Shown here: piece after piece, positions 53,861 to 63,381 of the stretch
Layout of the letters: each line of letters starts with the position of its first letter
Position numbering within the stretch: position 1 is the first letter of the stretch
Source: Prevotella sp.
GTDB lineage: Bacteria; Bacteroidota; Bacteroidia; Bacteroidales; Bacteroidaceae
Length of the DNA stretch: 64,000 nucleotides
Reading direction: 5' to 3'
Assembly (NCBI GenBank): GCA_020026195.1
Contig: JAHHQW010000003.1
Location: 1 to 64,000, forward strand
Position numbers and translations under genes: made by a program
Notes under the pieces: generated by a model
Told to the model about the DNA's origin: nothing
Database searches by the model: none
Seen by the model: the letters and a program-made list of their open reading frames with translations, nothing else

Positions 53861-55494
53861 GAAAAATTTTATCATTAGTGCTGATGCTCATGATTACTAT
53901 TACAGTATCGGCATCGGTGAAAAATGCAAAGAAGGCAGCATCTGCGGTATGCTCGATAACTGCCTATGACAAGAATAACAAGATACTGGCTACGGGATGC
54001 GGCATATTTGTTGAAAACAGCATCGGCGTTGCTTCCATGTCGGTGTTCAAGGGAGCACATAAAGTAGTGGTTACTGACACCGAGGGACGTAGTTTCGACG
54101 TGATACGTATCTGTGGCGCTGACGAACTGTACGATGTAATAAAGTTTAAGGTGGCTGCTCCTACATCTTATGCAGAACCTTCGACAGGCAAGGCTGAAGG
54201 CGACTTATGGATGGTAGGTTACACTTCGGGTAATTCTGAACCTGTAAAGGCAAGCGTAGATAAGGTGGAGCCGTTCATGGAGAAGTACTCCTATTACATC
54301 CTTAGTTCTGAAAATTCAAAAGGCAGCTGTGCACTTATTACCGATGACGGCAAGGTGGCTGCGCTGATACAGAAATCTTCATCAGGAGCTGTTCATGCCA
54401 CTGATGCAGCATATATAAAAAGTCTTCAGACCTACGGACTGGCATTGAACAACCCCGCAGTGAAATGCTGCGACATTCCTCTGGAACTTCCTAAAAAGAA
54501 AGAAGAAGCCCTGCTGCTTATGATTCTTGCCGGAAATACCGGTGACAAACTTCAGCATGAGGCTTCGGTTAATGATTTCCTTGAGGCTTATCCCAAACTG
54601 CCCGACGGATATATGGCACGCGCTGCCATAATGGTTGAGAAGAAGGATTATGCTTCTGCCGATAAAGATCTTAAGGAGTCGGTCCGCCTGGCAGACAAGA
54701 AGAGCGAATATTATTTTAATTACGCTAAGACAATGTTCCGCGTAGTAAGTTCGGAAGAAGGTGCAAGTTTTAAGGATTGGACAGCCGAGAAGGCTTACGA
54801 CCTTGCACATAAGGCTTATGAAGGAGAAAAGCAGCCTGTGTACATGCAGCTGATGGCACAGATTCTCTTTGCAAAGAAAGACTATACGGGTGCATTCGAC
54901 AAGTACATGAGCATTATAAAAGAAGGCAACGTATATCCCGATGCCTACTACGGAGCTGCCCAATGTAAGATAATGCAGGACGCCCCGAAAGAAGAAATTA
55001 TAACACTGCTCGACAGTGCTGTTAATTCCTGCGACTCTGTGAATTATCATATCTCTGCACCTTACGTGTTCCTCAGAGCAAGCATCTATACAGAAATTGG
55101 AGAATATCGTAAGGCAGTAACAGACTATTATCGTTACGAAATACTCAATGACGGAAACATGAACGCGCAGTTCTATTATCTGCGTGAGCAGACAGAACTG
55201 AAGGCAAGAATGTTCCAGCAGGCCCTTACGGACATACATAAGGCCATTATGCTTGCACCCGATGAAGTGACATATTATGCCGAGGCAGGAGCTCTGGAAC
55301 TAAAGGTGAAGATGTATGAGGAAGCCGAGGCTATGGGCAGAAAGTGCATAGAGATGGCACCTGAATATTCCGACGGTTACCTAATCTTAGGACTGGCTCT
55401 GAAATATCAGGGAAAGACCGAAGAATCGGAAAAAATGCTCAAGAAAGCTGAGGAATTAGGTAATACACAGATTCCTGCTGATACCTACAAGTAG
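53857..55494 (+). CDS. exported protein: degenerate trypsin-like domain plus TPR repeats, 545 aa
   Basis: A signal peptide (residues 1-20) leads into a region shaped like a trypsin-type protease. GCGIFVENSIGVASMSVFKGAH replaces the usual N-Y-H-V catalytic His with Ser62, Asp93 is kept in ELYDVIKF, and the nucleophile motif reads K-G-S-C-A with Cys158 at the Ser position. Residues about 225-545 are TPR repeats (YADGY-like and LLDSAVNSCDSVN segments, ending LILGLALKYQGKTEESEKML). The protease is probably inactive and the protein may act as a periplasmic scaffold. It is the last gene of the dnaN-recN operon. Confidence 0.78.
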   Translation: MRKILSLVLMLMITITVSASVKNAKKAASAVCSITAYDKNNKILATGCGIFVENSIGVASMSVFKGAHKVVVTDTEGRSFDVIRICGADELYDVIKFKVAAPTSYAEPSTGKAEGDLWMVGYTSGNSEPVKASVDKVEPFMEKYSYYILSSENSKGSCALITDDGKVAALIQKSSSGAVHATDAAYIKSLQTYGLALNNPAVKCCDIPLELPKKKEEALLLMILAGNTGDKLQHEASVNDFLEAYPKLPDGYMARAAIMVEKKDYASADKDLKESVRLADKKSEYYFNYAKTMFRVVSSEEGASFKDWTAEKAYDLAHKAYEGEKQPVYMQLMAQILFAKKDYTGAFDKYMSIIKEGNVYPDAYYGAAQCKIMQDAPKEEIITLLDSAVNSCDSVNYHISAPYVFLRASIYTEIGEYRKAVTDYYRYEILNDGNMNAQFYYLREQTELKARMFQQALTDIHKAIMLAPDEVTYYAEAGALELKVKMYEEAEAMGRKCIEMAPEYSDGYLILGLALKYQGKTEESEKMLKKAEELGNTQIPADTYK

Positions 55495-55654
55495 GTATTT
55501 GCAGACAGATGAAACGATAAAGATATTATAAAGTAGGTATTTTTTATACTCACTTGTTTGGTGCTTGTATGATATTGTGAAACATTGATTACTTTTGTAA
55601 GCAATAAATATACAATAATACATAACCAAAAAATATAACAAACTTACATAATAT

Positions 55655-58294
55655 ATGAAATTATCCGAACTTAAAACGGGCGAGAAAGGAATTGTCGTAA
55701 AGGTATTAGGACACGGAGGATTTAGAAAGAGAATTGTTGAAATGGGATTCATCAAAGGCAAACTTGTGGAAGTTCTGCTCAATGCCCCTCTGAAGGACCC
55801 TGTTAAGTATAAGATAATGGGATACGAAATCTCTCTAAGACACGATGAGGCTGACTTAATAGAGGTGGTTTCGGAAGAAGAAGCTAAAACATTTAATAAT
55901 CAGAATAATGCATCGGGCGAGAATGTGCTTAAGAACAATCTTGCAGAGTCTAAACTCAGGGATGCAGCAATGTCTAAGCGCAGAGTAATCAATGTTGCCC
56001 TTGTAGGTAACCCTAACTGCGGTAAGACTTCTTTGTTCAACTTCGCATCGGGTGCCCACGAACGTGTAGGTAACTATTCGGGCGTGACGGTAGATGCAAA
56101 GGAAGGTAAGGCCGAATTTGAAGGATATGAATTTAATATAGTCGACCTTCCCGGTACTTATTCGCTTACAGCATACAGTCCTGAGGAAATGTATGTACGT
56201 AAGTATCTTACAGAAAACAATCCGGATATAGTAATCAATGTCGTCGATGTATCTAACATCGAACGTAACCTCTACCTCACTACACAGCTTGTAGACATGA
56301 ACGTGCGCATGGTGTGTGCACTCAATATGTACGATGAGTTTAAGGAAAGAGGTGACTCTCTGAATTATCATACGCTTGGCAAGCTCTTCGGCGTGCCTAT
56401 GATTCCTACCGTCTTCAAGACCGGTGAGGGAATGGAAATGCTTTTCCACATAATAATTAATCTTTACGAAGGTGTGGACTTCCTCGACGAGGACGGAAAC
56501 ATAAATCCCGAAGTAGCAAAGGATTTGCAGGAATGGCATAAGAAATATGTTGGTTCAGACGATAAGGCGGAACAGCATGAGGAGGATTATGCTCATGGCT
56601 CTAAACCTAACGAGCGTGTTTACCGTCACATTCATATAAACCACGGCCGTCATATAGAGGACGCCATAACTAAAGTCCAGCAGGGACTGAAAGAAGACGC
56701 TGAGATACGCACAAAATACTCTACACGTTATCTTGCAATCAAATTGCTTGAGATGGACAAGGATGTGGAGAAGAGCATCTCAGACCTTGGCAATGCAGCA
56801 GAAATCCTCAAGGCTCGTGATGAGGCTGCCCTGTCGATTAAGGAAAATACGACGGAGGACAGCGAGACTGCCATAATGAATGCCAAATACGGATTCATCA
56901 ACGGTGCTCTGCATGAGGCTGAATTTAAGGAAGGAAAGGAAAATAGTACTTTCTATGTCACGGAGATGATAGATAAGTTTATCACTAACAAGTATCTCGG
57001 ATTCCCTATATTCTTCCTTGTACTTTACCTCACCTTCGACATTACCTTCTCGTGGGGACAGTATCCTACCGACTGGGTTAATGCAGGAATGGGAATGCTC
57101 TCTGACTTCGTAAGCGGAATGATGACCGAAGGACCATTGAAGCACATGATCGTAGACGGTATCCTCGGAGGTGTGGGCGCAGTAGTCGTGTTCCTTCCGC
57201 AGATTCTTATTCTCTACTGTCTGGTGTCTATCATGGAAGATACAGGATACATGGCACGTGCGGCATTCATCGTGGACAAACTGATGCATAAGATAGGACT
57301 TCACGGAAAGTCGTTCATCCCTATGTTCATGGGCTTCGGATGTAATGTTCCCGCCATCGTGGCAACAAGAACCATTGAGAGTCGTCGCAGCCGACTTATC
57401 ACGGTACTCGTAATACCTCTGATAAGCTGTTCTGCACGAATACCTATCTACGTGCTTATCACGGGAGCATTCTTCGCACCCGAATACCGCACGCCGATAA
57501 TGATAATGCTCTATGTCATCGGTATAGTAATGGCACTCATAGTAAGTAAGATATTCAGCAAATGGCTGATAAAGGGTGAAGACACACCGTTCGTTATGGA
57601 ACTTCCTCCTTACCGTTTCCCGACAAGAAAGGCTATCATACGTCATACATGGGAAAAGGCAAAGCAGTATCTTAAGAAAATCGGAGGTGTCATCCTCGTT
57701 GCAAGTATCATAGTATGGGCATTAGGCTACTATCCTCACATGCAGAAGCTCGAAGATGTTGAGATACAGCTCGCATCGGTAGAACAGCAGATAGCTGAAA
57801 GTCAGACCGAAGACGAGGCTCTCCTCATGCAGGAACAGAATCTCCGTGACAGTATCGCAGTAATGAACATCGAGCAGCAGGAACAGAGTTTCATCGGACG
57901 TTTCGGTAAGTTCGTAGAACCCATCTTCCGTCCTCAGGGATTCAACTGGAAACTTGACGTTGCTATCCTGTCGGGTGCAGGAGCAAAGGAAATTGTAGCA
58001 TCTACGATCGGAGTACTCTATTCTGATAAGAATGTACAGTTAGATGGCGAGAACATGACCGATGAGAGCAGTAAGATACTGCGCAGTAAGATGGAAGCCG
58101 ACGGCATAACACCGCTCGTTGCAATATGCTTCTTGCTGTTCATCCTTCTTTATTTCCCCTGCGTGGCAGCAATATCAGCCGTCAAGGGTGAGACAGGAAG
58201 CTGGAAGTGGGCATCCTTCGTGATAGTATACACAACGGGTATAGCCTGGGTGGTATCAGCCCTTGTATATCAGATAGGAAGCCTGTTTATATAA
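55655..58294 (+). CDS. feoB: ferrous iron transporter FeoAB (FeoA-FeoB fusion), 879 aa
   Basis: Residues 1 to about 73 are a FeoA SH3-like domain (MKLSELKTGEKGIVVKVLGHGG, KRIVEMGFIKG). After a linker comes the FeoB G-protein domain with G1 GNPNCGKTSLFN, G2 YSGVTVDAKEG, G3 DLPGTYSL and G4-like NMYDE. The membrane part contains two Gate motifs (GVGAVVVFLPQILILY, FMGFGCNVPAI). The fusion is usual in Bacteroidetes. It imports Fe2+ across the inner membrane. A TACTTTTG -7-like box lies at 55590-55597. No Fur-box was recognised by eye. Confidence 0.95.
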   Translation: MKLSELKTGEKGIVVKVLGHGGFRKRIVEMGFIKGKLVEVLLNAPLKDPVKYKIMGYEISLRHDEADLIEVVSEEEAKTFNNQNNASGENVLKNNLAESKLRDAAMSKRRVINVALVGNPNCGKTSLFNFASGAHERVGNYSGVTVDAKEGKAEFEGYEFNIVDLPGTYSLTAYSPEEMYVRKYLTENNPDIVINVVDVSNIERNLYLTTQLVDMNVRMVCALNMYDEFKERGDSLNYHTLGKLFGVPMIPTVFKTGEGMEMLFHIIINLYEGVDFLDEDGNINPEVAKDLQEWHKKYVGSDDKAEQHEEDYAHGSKPNERVYRHIHINHGRHIEDAITKVQQGLKEDAEIRTKYSTRYLAIKLLEMDKDVEKSISDLGNAAEILKARDEAALSIKENTTEDSETAIMNAKYGFINGALHEAEFKEGKENSTFYVTEMIDKFITNKYLGFPIFFLVLYLTFDITFSWGQYPTDWVNAGMGMLSDFVSGMMTEGPLKHMIVDGILGGVGAVVVFLPQILILYCLVSIMEDTGYMARAAFIVDKLMHKIGLHGKSFIPMFMGFGCNVPAIVATRTIESRRSRLITVLVIPLISCSARIPIYVLITGAFFAPEYRTPIMIMLYVIGIVMALIVSKIFSKWLIKGEDTPFVMELPPYRFPTRKAIIRHTWEKAKQYLKKIGGVILVASIIVWALGYYPHMQKLEDVEIQLASVEQQIAESQTEDEALLMQEQNLRDSIAVMNIEQQEQSFIGRFGKFVEPIFRPQGFNWKLDVAILSGAGAKEIVASTIGVLYSDKNVQLDGENMTDESSKILRSKMEADGITPLVAICFLLFILLYFPCVAAISAVKGETGSWKWASFVIVYTTGIAWVVSALVYQIGSLFI

Positions 58295-58356
58295 AAAATA
58301 TATACAACTGCAGCATTCCGACAATGGGGCTGTGTGCTTATTTTTCATACATTTAT

Positions 58357-58387
58357 TTTGCTGATAATACATTTTGTGTTATATTTG
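58357..58387 (+). promoter_or_regulatory. promoter of the sppA-thiL operon
   Basis: TTTG at 58357-58360, a 19-base spacer and TATATTTG at 58380-58387, 41 bases before the sppA ATG. Confidence 0.65.
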
Positions 58388-58428
58388 CAAGTAAACATTT
58401 TATTATAAAGATATAAATATCACATTCT

Positions 58429-60207
58429 ATGAAAGAATTTATAAAGTACACTCTGGCGACCATTGTCGGAATGATTATTGTTACCCTGCTTACTATCTTT
58501 GCAGGTATAATGATGGTTGCGGGTGCTCTTTCTGCCATGAGCACAGAAGAAGAGGTCGAGGTTGACAAGAACTCGGTCATGGTTATTAACCTTAACGGAG
58601 TTATGAATGAAAGAACTCAGGACATGACTATTCCTTTCATGAACGGACTCGATGAGAAGGTGCTCGGACTTGAAGATTATATCAAGTCTATAGAAAAAGC
58701 ACGTGATAACGAAAACATCAAAGGTATTTATATCGAAGCCGGAATGTTTGCTCCCGATTCTTATGCATCTCTTCAGGAAATGCGTAAGGCTCTCTTAGAT
58801 TTTAAGAAGAGCGGCAAGTGGATAATTGCATACGGCGACACTTACACACAGGGTGCTTATTACCTTGCATCCGTTGCAGATAAACTTTATCTTAATCCCG
58901 AAGGACATATTGAATGGAAGGGTATGGCTTCTACACCGGTATTCTACAAGGACCTCATGGCTAAGTTTGGCGTTAAGATGCAGCTTGCCAAGGTAGGTGC
59001 TTACAAGAGTGCCCCCGAAACATTCACTGCCGACGAAATGAGTGATGCCAACCGCGAACAGATTACAGCTTTCATTACGGGTATATGGGATAATGTTAAG
59101 AAAGATGTTGCCGACAGCCGTAAGGTAAGTGTCGACAGTCTTGATTCTTATGCCGACCGTATTGTAATGTTCGATGCTCCTGAGAATTACATAAAGATGA
59201 ATCTCGTGGACAGCATCGTTTATGCACGTGACATGAAACCTGTTGTTAGAAAGCAGCTTGGTCTTGAAGCAGACGATGATATCAGTCAGATAACAGCCGA
59301 AGAAATGACTCTCGTCAAGGCTGAACGCCGTCCTGGTGAGGAGATTGCTGTGTATTATGCCTGTGGTGACATCGTAGATGATGTTACGGGAATGCAGTCG
59401 GCATCTGAAGTAATCAACGGACGTCAGGTTTGCAAGGACCTTGAAAGATTGGAAAACGATGATGACGTAAAGGCCGTTGTGCTCAGAATTAATTCTGGCG
59501 GTGGCAGCGCGTATGCATCAGAACAGATATGGTATTCTATTAAGAAACTTAAGGAAAAGAAACCTGTTGTAGTTTCAATGGGCGGAATGGCAGCGTCTGG
59601 CGGTTATTACATGAGCTGCATCGCCGATAAGATTATCGCAGAACCTACGACACTTACCGGAAGTATCGGTATCTTCGGTATGTTCCCCGACTTCAGCGGA
59701 CTGCTTACAGAGAAGTTAGGCGTTAAGTTTGATGAGGTTAAGACTAACCGTAACGGAACATTCGGCGCAACGCTCGCACGTCCGTTCAATGAAGAAGAAA
59801 TGAGCTATCTCAACACATATATCGACAGAGGTTACAAACTCTTCCGCCAGCGCGTTGCCGACGGACGTAAGATGTCGGTTGAAGAAGTAGAGAAGATAGC
59901 ACAGGGTCATGTATGGCTCGGTCAGGATGCAGTAAAGATTGGTCTTGTGGACAAACTCGGAACTCTGGGTGATGCAGTAAAAGAAGCAGCAGCACTTGCT
60001 AAGATAGGTGAGTTCCGCACACGTAACTATCCTGCACGTAAGACATGGATGGAAACTCTTACCGAAGGTGTTGGTGACAACAGCTATATAAACAATCAGC
60101 TCCGCAGTTTTGCAGGAGAATATTACGAGCCGCTTCGTCTTCTCAAGACCATGAACATGCAGAATGCAATACAGGCACGTATTCCGTATAGCATAAACGT
60201 AAAATAA
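58429..60207 (+). CDS. sppA: signal peptide peptidase SppA, 67K type
   Basis: SppA degrades cleaved signal peptides in the inner membrane. An N-terminal TM helix (about residues 9-32) is followed by tandem peptidase-S49 halves. The N-terminal half supplies the catalytic Lys in AKVGAYKSAPE, and the C-terminal half the nucleophilic Ser in GGMAASGGYYMSCIADK. INSGGGSAYASE lies upstream of it. At 592 aa it is the long form. It is 9 bases ahead of lpxK. Confidence 0.94.
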   Translation: MKEFIKYTLATIVGMIIVTLLTIFAGIMMVAGALSAMSTEEEVEVDKNSVMVINLNGVMNERTQDMTIPFMNGLDEKVLGLEDYIKSIEKARDNENIKGIYIEAGMFAPDSYASLQEMRKALLDFKKSGKWIIAYGDTYTQGAYYLASVADKLYLNPEGHIEWKGMASTPVFYKDLMAKFGVKMQLAKVGAYKSAPETFTADEMSDANREQITAFITGIWDNVKKDVADSRKVSVDSLDSYADRIVMFDAPENYIKMNLVDSIVYARDMKPVVRKQLGLEADDDISQITAEEMTLVKAERRPGEEIAVYYACGDIVDDVTGMQSASEVINGRQVCKDLERLENDDDVKAVVLRINSGGGSAYASEQIWYSIKKLKEKKPVVVSMGGMAASGGYYMSCIADKIIAEPTTLTGSIGIFGMFPDFSGLLTEKLGVKFDEVKTNRNGTFGATLARPFNEEEMSYLNTYIDRGYKLFRQRVADGRKMSVEEVEKIAQGHVWLGQDAVKIGLVDKLGTLGDAVKEAAALAKIGEFRTRNYPARKTWMETLTEGVGDNSYINNQLRSFAGEYYEPLRLLKTMNMQNAIQARIPYSINVK

Positions 60208-60216
60208 CACCACCGG

Positions 60217-61380
60217 ATGGAGGGAGATTTCATAAAGATAAACGAATGGATGATGCCGCTGAGCTGGCTTTACGGTCTCGGCGTGCGTTTCCGTAATCAT
60301 TTGTTTGACACCGGCATCCTTAAAAGTCGCAGTTTTGACATCCCCGTAATATCCGTTGGTAACATCACGGTAGGCGGTACGGGAAAGACTCCCCACATAG
60401 AATATCTTGTAAATCTTCTGCATAAGGACCTTAAGGTGGCTGTGCTTAGTCGCGGATATAAGCGTAAGAGCAGCGGATATGTACTTGCAGACAAAGATTC
60501 TAAGGTAGAGGAGATTGGCGACGAACCTTTCCAGATACAGCATAAGTTCCCCGACATATTCGTAGCCGTTGATAAGAACAGATGCAGAGGAATAGATAAT
60601 CTCACAACCAATACGGAGACAAAGGATGTGGACGTTATTCTTCTCGATGATGCTTACCAGCATCGTTACGTAAAACCGGGAATTAATATACTCTTGGTTG
60701 ATTATCACCGACTTATAATACATGACAAACTGCTTCCGGCAGGTCGCTTGCGCGAACCTATAAGCGGAAAGGAAAGAGCAGACATCGTGATAGTGACCAA
60801 GTGTCCGGAGGATCTTAAGCCTATGGAATACAGAGTCCTTGTAAAGGCTATGGACCTGTTTCCGTATCAGCAGTTGTTCTTCACGACACTTAATTATGGC
60901 GACCTCAATCCGATATACTGCGGAGATAAGCGCAGCATGAATTCTATAAAGAAGAACGAAAACATACTTCTTCTTACAGGCATAGCTTCTCCTAAACAGA
61001 TGATTGTAGATCTGAAACAGTATACCGACAAGATAAAGACGATGTCTTATTCCGACCATCACAATTTTACGGAAGGCGATATACAGCAGATTAACGAGAC
61101 ATTCGCAAAGATGCCGTCCCCCAAGCTTATAATAACAACAGAAAAAGATGAGGCCAGGCTCTTAGGAATGAGCGGTTTGTCAGAAGAAGTAAGACATAAC
61201 ATCTACACACTGCCTATAAGGATGAAGTTCCTTTTAGACAAAGAAGAAATATTTAATGATAAAATAATAGACTATGTACGAAAAAATTCAAGAAACAGCA
61301 TCTTGGTTAAAAGCAAGAATGAGCACGAAACCAGAAACAGCAATAATTCTGGGAACGGGCCTCGGACAATTAGCTTCTGA
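60217..61380 (+). CDS. lpxK: tetraacyldisaccharide 4'-kinase LpxK
   Basis: LpxK phosphorylates the 4' position of the lipid A disaccharide. The P-loop is VGGTGKTPHIEYL, after the conserved SVGNITVGG. RGYKRKSSGY, VDKNRCRGI and DDAYQHRYVKPGINILLVDY follow. The fold appears to end near YVRKNSRNS. The last 25 or so residues are Asn/Ser/Lys-rich and are encoded by DNA that also encodes the start of the nucleoside phosphorylase in another frame (107-base overlap). The start agrees with the family (FIKINEWMMPLSWLYGLGV). Confidence 0.94.
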   Translation: MEGDFIKINEWMMPLSWLYGLGVRFRNHLFDTGILKSRSFDIPVISVGNITVGGTGKTPHIEYLVNLLHKDLKVAVLSRGYKRKSSGYVLADKDSKVEEIGDEPFQIQHKFPDIFVAVDKNRCRGIDNLTTNTETKDVDVILLDDAYQHRYVKPGINILLVDYHRLIIHDKLLPAGRLREPISGKERADIVIVTKCPEDLKPMEYRVLVKAMDLFPYQQLFFTTLNYGDLNPIYCGDKRSMNSIKKNENILLLTGIASPKQMIVDLKQYTDKIKTMSYSDHHNFTEGDIQQINETFAKMPSPKLIITTEKDEARLLGMSGLSEEVRHNIYTLPIRMKFLLDKEEIFNDKIIDYVRKNSRNSILVKSKNEHETRNSNNSGNGPRTISF

Positions 61381-62083
61381 AATAACAGACTCATACGAAT
61401 TTTCATATAAGGATATTCCTAACTTCCCTGTATCAACAGTTGAGGGCCATGCCGGAAAACTCATCTTCGGTAAGCTCGGCAACAAGGACATCATGGCAAT
61501 GGAAGGCCGTTTCCACTACTATGAGGGATACAGCATGAAGGAAGTTACATTCCCCATCCGTGTAATGTACGAACTCGGCATCAAGACTCTGTTCGTTTCT
61601 AACGCTTCGGGCGGTATGAACAAGGATTTCAAGATTGGTGACCTTATGATTATCACCGACCATATCAATATGTTCCCCGAACATCCTCTTCGCGGAAAGA
61701 ACTTCCCGACAGGTCCCCGTTTCCCGGATATGCACGAGACTTACAGCAAGGAACTCATTGCAGAGGCTGACAGCATCGCAAAGGAAAAGGGAATCCGCGT
61801 AGTACATGGCGTGTACGTAGGTGTTCAGGGTCCTACATTCGAAACACCTGCGGAGTACGGATTTTACAACCGTATCGGTGGTGATGCAGTAGGTATGAGT
61901 ACAGTTCCCGAAGTAATCGTGGCACATCACTGTGGCATTCGTACATTCGGTATCTCAATCATCACAGACCTCGGTTTCGAAGACGCTCCCGTTGAGGTAA
62001 GTCACGAGGAAGTTCAGATAGCAGCTAACAAGGCACAGCCTCTGATGACAGAGATTATGAGAGAAATGATTAACAGAGCATAA
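61274..62083 (+). CDS. pnp: purine nucleoside phosphorylase
   Basis: The enzyme splits purine nucleosides with phosphate for salvage. The 269-aa trimeric-type PNP has AIILGTGLGQLASEI, a phosphate-site MEGRFHYYEGYSM, VSNASGGMNKDFKIGDLMI, DHINMFPEHPLRG and GPTFETPAEYGF. The start at 61274 is the family's natural N-terminus (MYEKIQETASWLKARM) and lies inside the end of lpxK. No later start would preserve the first helix. Confidence 0.94.
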   Translation: MYEKIQETASWLKARMSTKPETAIILGTGLGQLASEITDSYEFSYKDIPNFPVSTVEGHAGKLIFGKLGNKDIMAMEGRFHYYEGYSMKEVTFPIRVMYELGIKTLFVSNASGGMNKDFKIGDLMIITDHINMFPEHPLRGKNFPTGPRFPDMHETYSKELIAEADSIAKEKGIRVVHGVYVGVQGPTFETPAEYGFYNRIGGDAVGMSTVPEVIVAHHCGIRTFGISIITDLGFEDAPVEVSHEEVQIAANKAQPLMTEIMREMINRA

Positions 62084-62092
62084 TTATTTTAG

Positions 62093-63160
62093 ATGACAGA
62101 TATTTCAAAACTTGGTGAGTTCGGCCTCATAAAGCGACTCACTAAGGATATAAAGATAAAGAACGAATCAACAAAGTACGGCGTGGGAGATGACTGCGCC
62201 GTTCTTAGTTATCCCGATACAGAGACTCTTGTAACGAGCGATATGCTCATGGAAGGTGTTCATTTCGACCTTACATACATCGATCTCGAACATTTAGGAT
62301 ATAAGTCGGCCATGGTTAATATCAGCGATGTGTTTGCCATGAACGGCACTCCGCGCCAGATGATTGTGAACATAGCTCTCAGCAAGCGTTTTAAGGTTGA
62401 GGACATGGATCAGTTCTACAGCGGTCTTCGTCTTGCATGTGATAAATGGGGCGTAGACATCGTGGGTGGCGATACCACTTCATCGTACACAGGACTGGCA
62501 ATAAGCATAACATGTATCGGAGAGGCAAGAAAAGAAGATATAGTTTATCGTAACGGAGCAAAAGATACCGACCTTATCTGCGTATCGGGTGACCTTGGCG
62601 CAGCATATATGGGTCTGCAACTTTTAGAGCGTGAGAAGACAGTCTATTATCAGCAGCTTGAGGAAGCACGTAAGAAGAACGATCAGCAGGCTCTTAAGGT
62701 CCTTGCTAACTTCACTCCCGACTTTGCTGGTAAGGAGTATCTTCTGGAACGTCAGCTTAAGCCTGAGGCACGCGGTGACATCATACAGCGTCTGCGTGAT
62801 GCCGGTGTGCGTCCTACTGCAATGATGGACATCAGTGACGGACTGAGCAGCGAGATTCTGCATATCTGTACTCAGAGCAACTGCGGCTGCCGTATTTATG
62901 AGAAGAATATTCCTATAGATTATCAGACAGCTGTAATGGCTGAGGAGTTTAACATGAACGTTACTACATGTGCTCTTAACGGAGGTGAGGATTATGAACT
63001 TCTGTTTACCGTTCCCATCGGTGATCACGAAAAGATTAAGGACATGGACGGTGTTCATCTCATCGGTCATATAACAAAGGAGAACTTCGGACGTATGCTC
63101 GTAACGCGAGATAACAACGAGTTCGAACTTACCGCTCAGGGATGGAATCCTCTGAAATAG
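62093..63160 (+). CDS. thiL: thiamine-phosphate kinase ThiL
   Basis: ThiL converts thiamine phosphate to thiamine diphosphate. Family motifs are GEFGLIKRLT near the start, GVGDDCAVL, TSDMLMEGVHFDLTYI, SAMVNISDVFAMNGTPRQM, VGGDTTSS and DISDGLSSEI. An insertion (VYYQQLEEARKKNDQQALKV) in the middle is common in this phylum. It follows pnp by 9 bases and ends the operon ahead of a strong terminator. No TPP riboswitch is seen nearby. Confidence 0.94.
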   Translation: MTDISKLGEFGLIKRLTKDIKIKNESTKYGVGDDCAVLSYPDTETLVTSDMLMEGVHFDLTYIDLEHLGYKSAMVNISDVFAMNGTPRQMIVNIALSKRFKVEDMDQFYSGLRLACDKWGVDIVGGDTTSSYTGLAISITCIGEARKEDIVYRNGAKDTDLICVSGDLGAAYMGLQLLEREKTVYYQQLEEARKKNDQQALKVLANFTPDFAGKEYLLERQLKPEARGDIIQRLRDAGVRPTAMMDISDGLSSEILHICTQSNCGCRIYEKNIPIDYQTAVMAEEFNMNVTTCALNGGEDYELLFTVPIGDHEKIKDMDGVHLIGHITKENFGRMLVTRDNNEFELTAQGWNPLK

Positions 63161-63182
63161 TATTTTAGTATAATAAATAAAA

Positions 63183-63225
63183 ACAAGCACCGGAACGATA
63201 TATACGTTTCCGGTGCTTGTTTTTT
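63183..63225 (+). terminator. terminator of the sppA-thiL operon
   Basis: ACAAGCACCGGAA pairs perfectly with TTCCGGTGCTTGT around a 12-base loop, followed by a T run. The flanking A run could serve the opposite strand as well. Confidence 0.9.
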
Positions 63226-63381
63226 GTACCTTATATAATGTATTCTTGCGCTGGATAAAATACGATTAAACCCAGAAAGAATATAATTAAATGTGCTTAT
63301 ACGTTAGTCAGAAAGCAGATACACAAAGTATTAAAGCTTTGTAAACACACGTGAGTGCTAATTCCTAAGAAACTGGCAATC

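Noticed and set aside
59716..61062. 448-codon minus-strand frame over sppA and lpxK
   Set aside because: It crosses two well-supported genes on the other strand and has shadow-like Tyr/Cys/Ile-rich composition.
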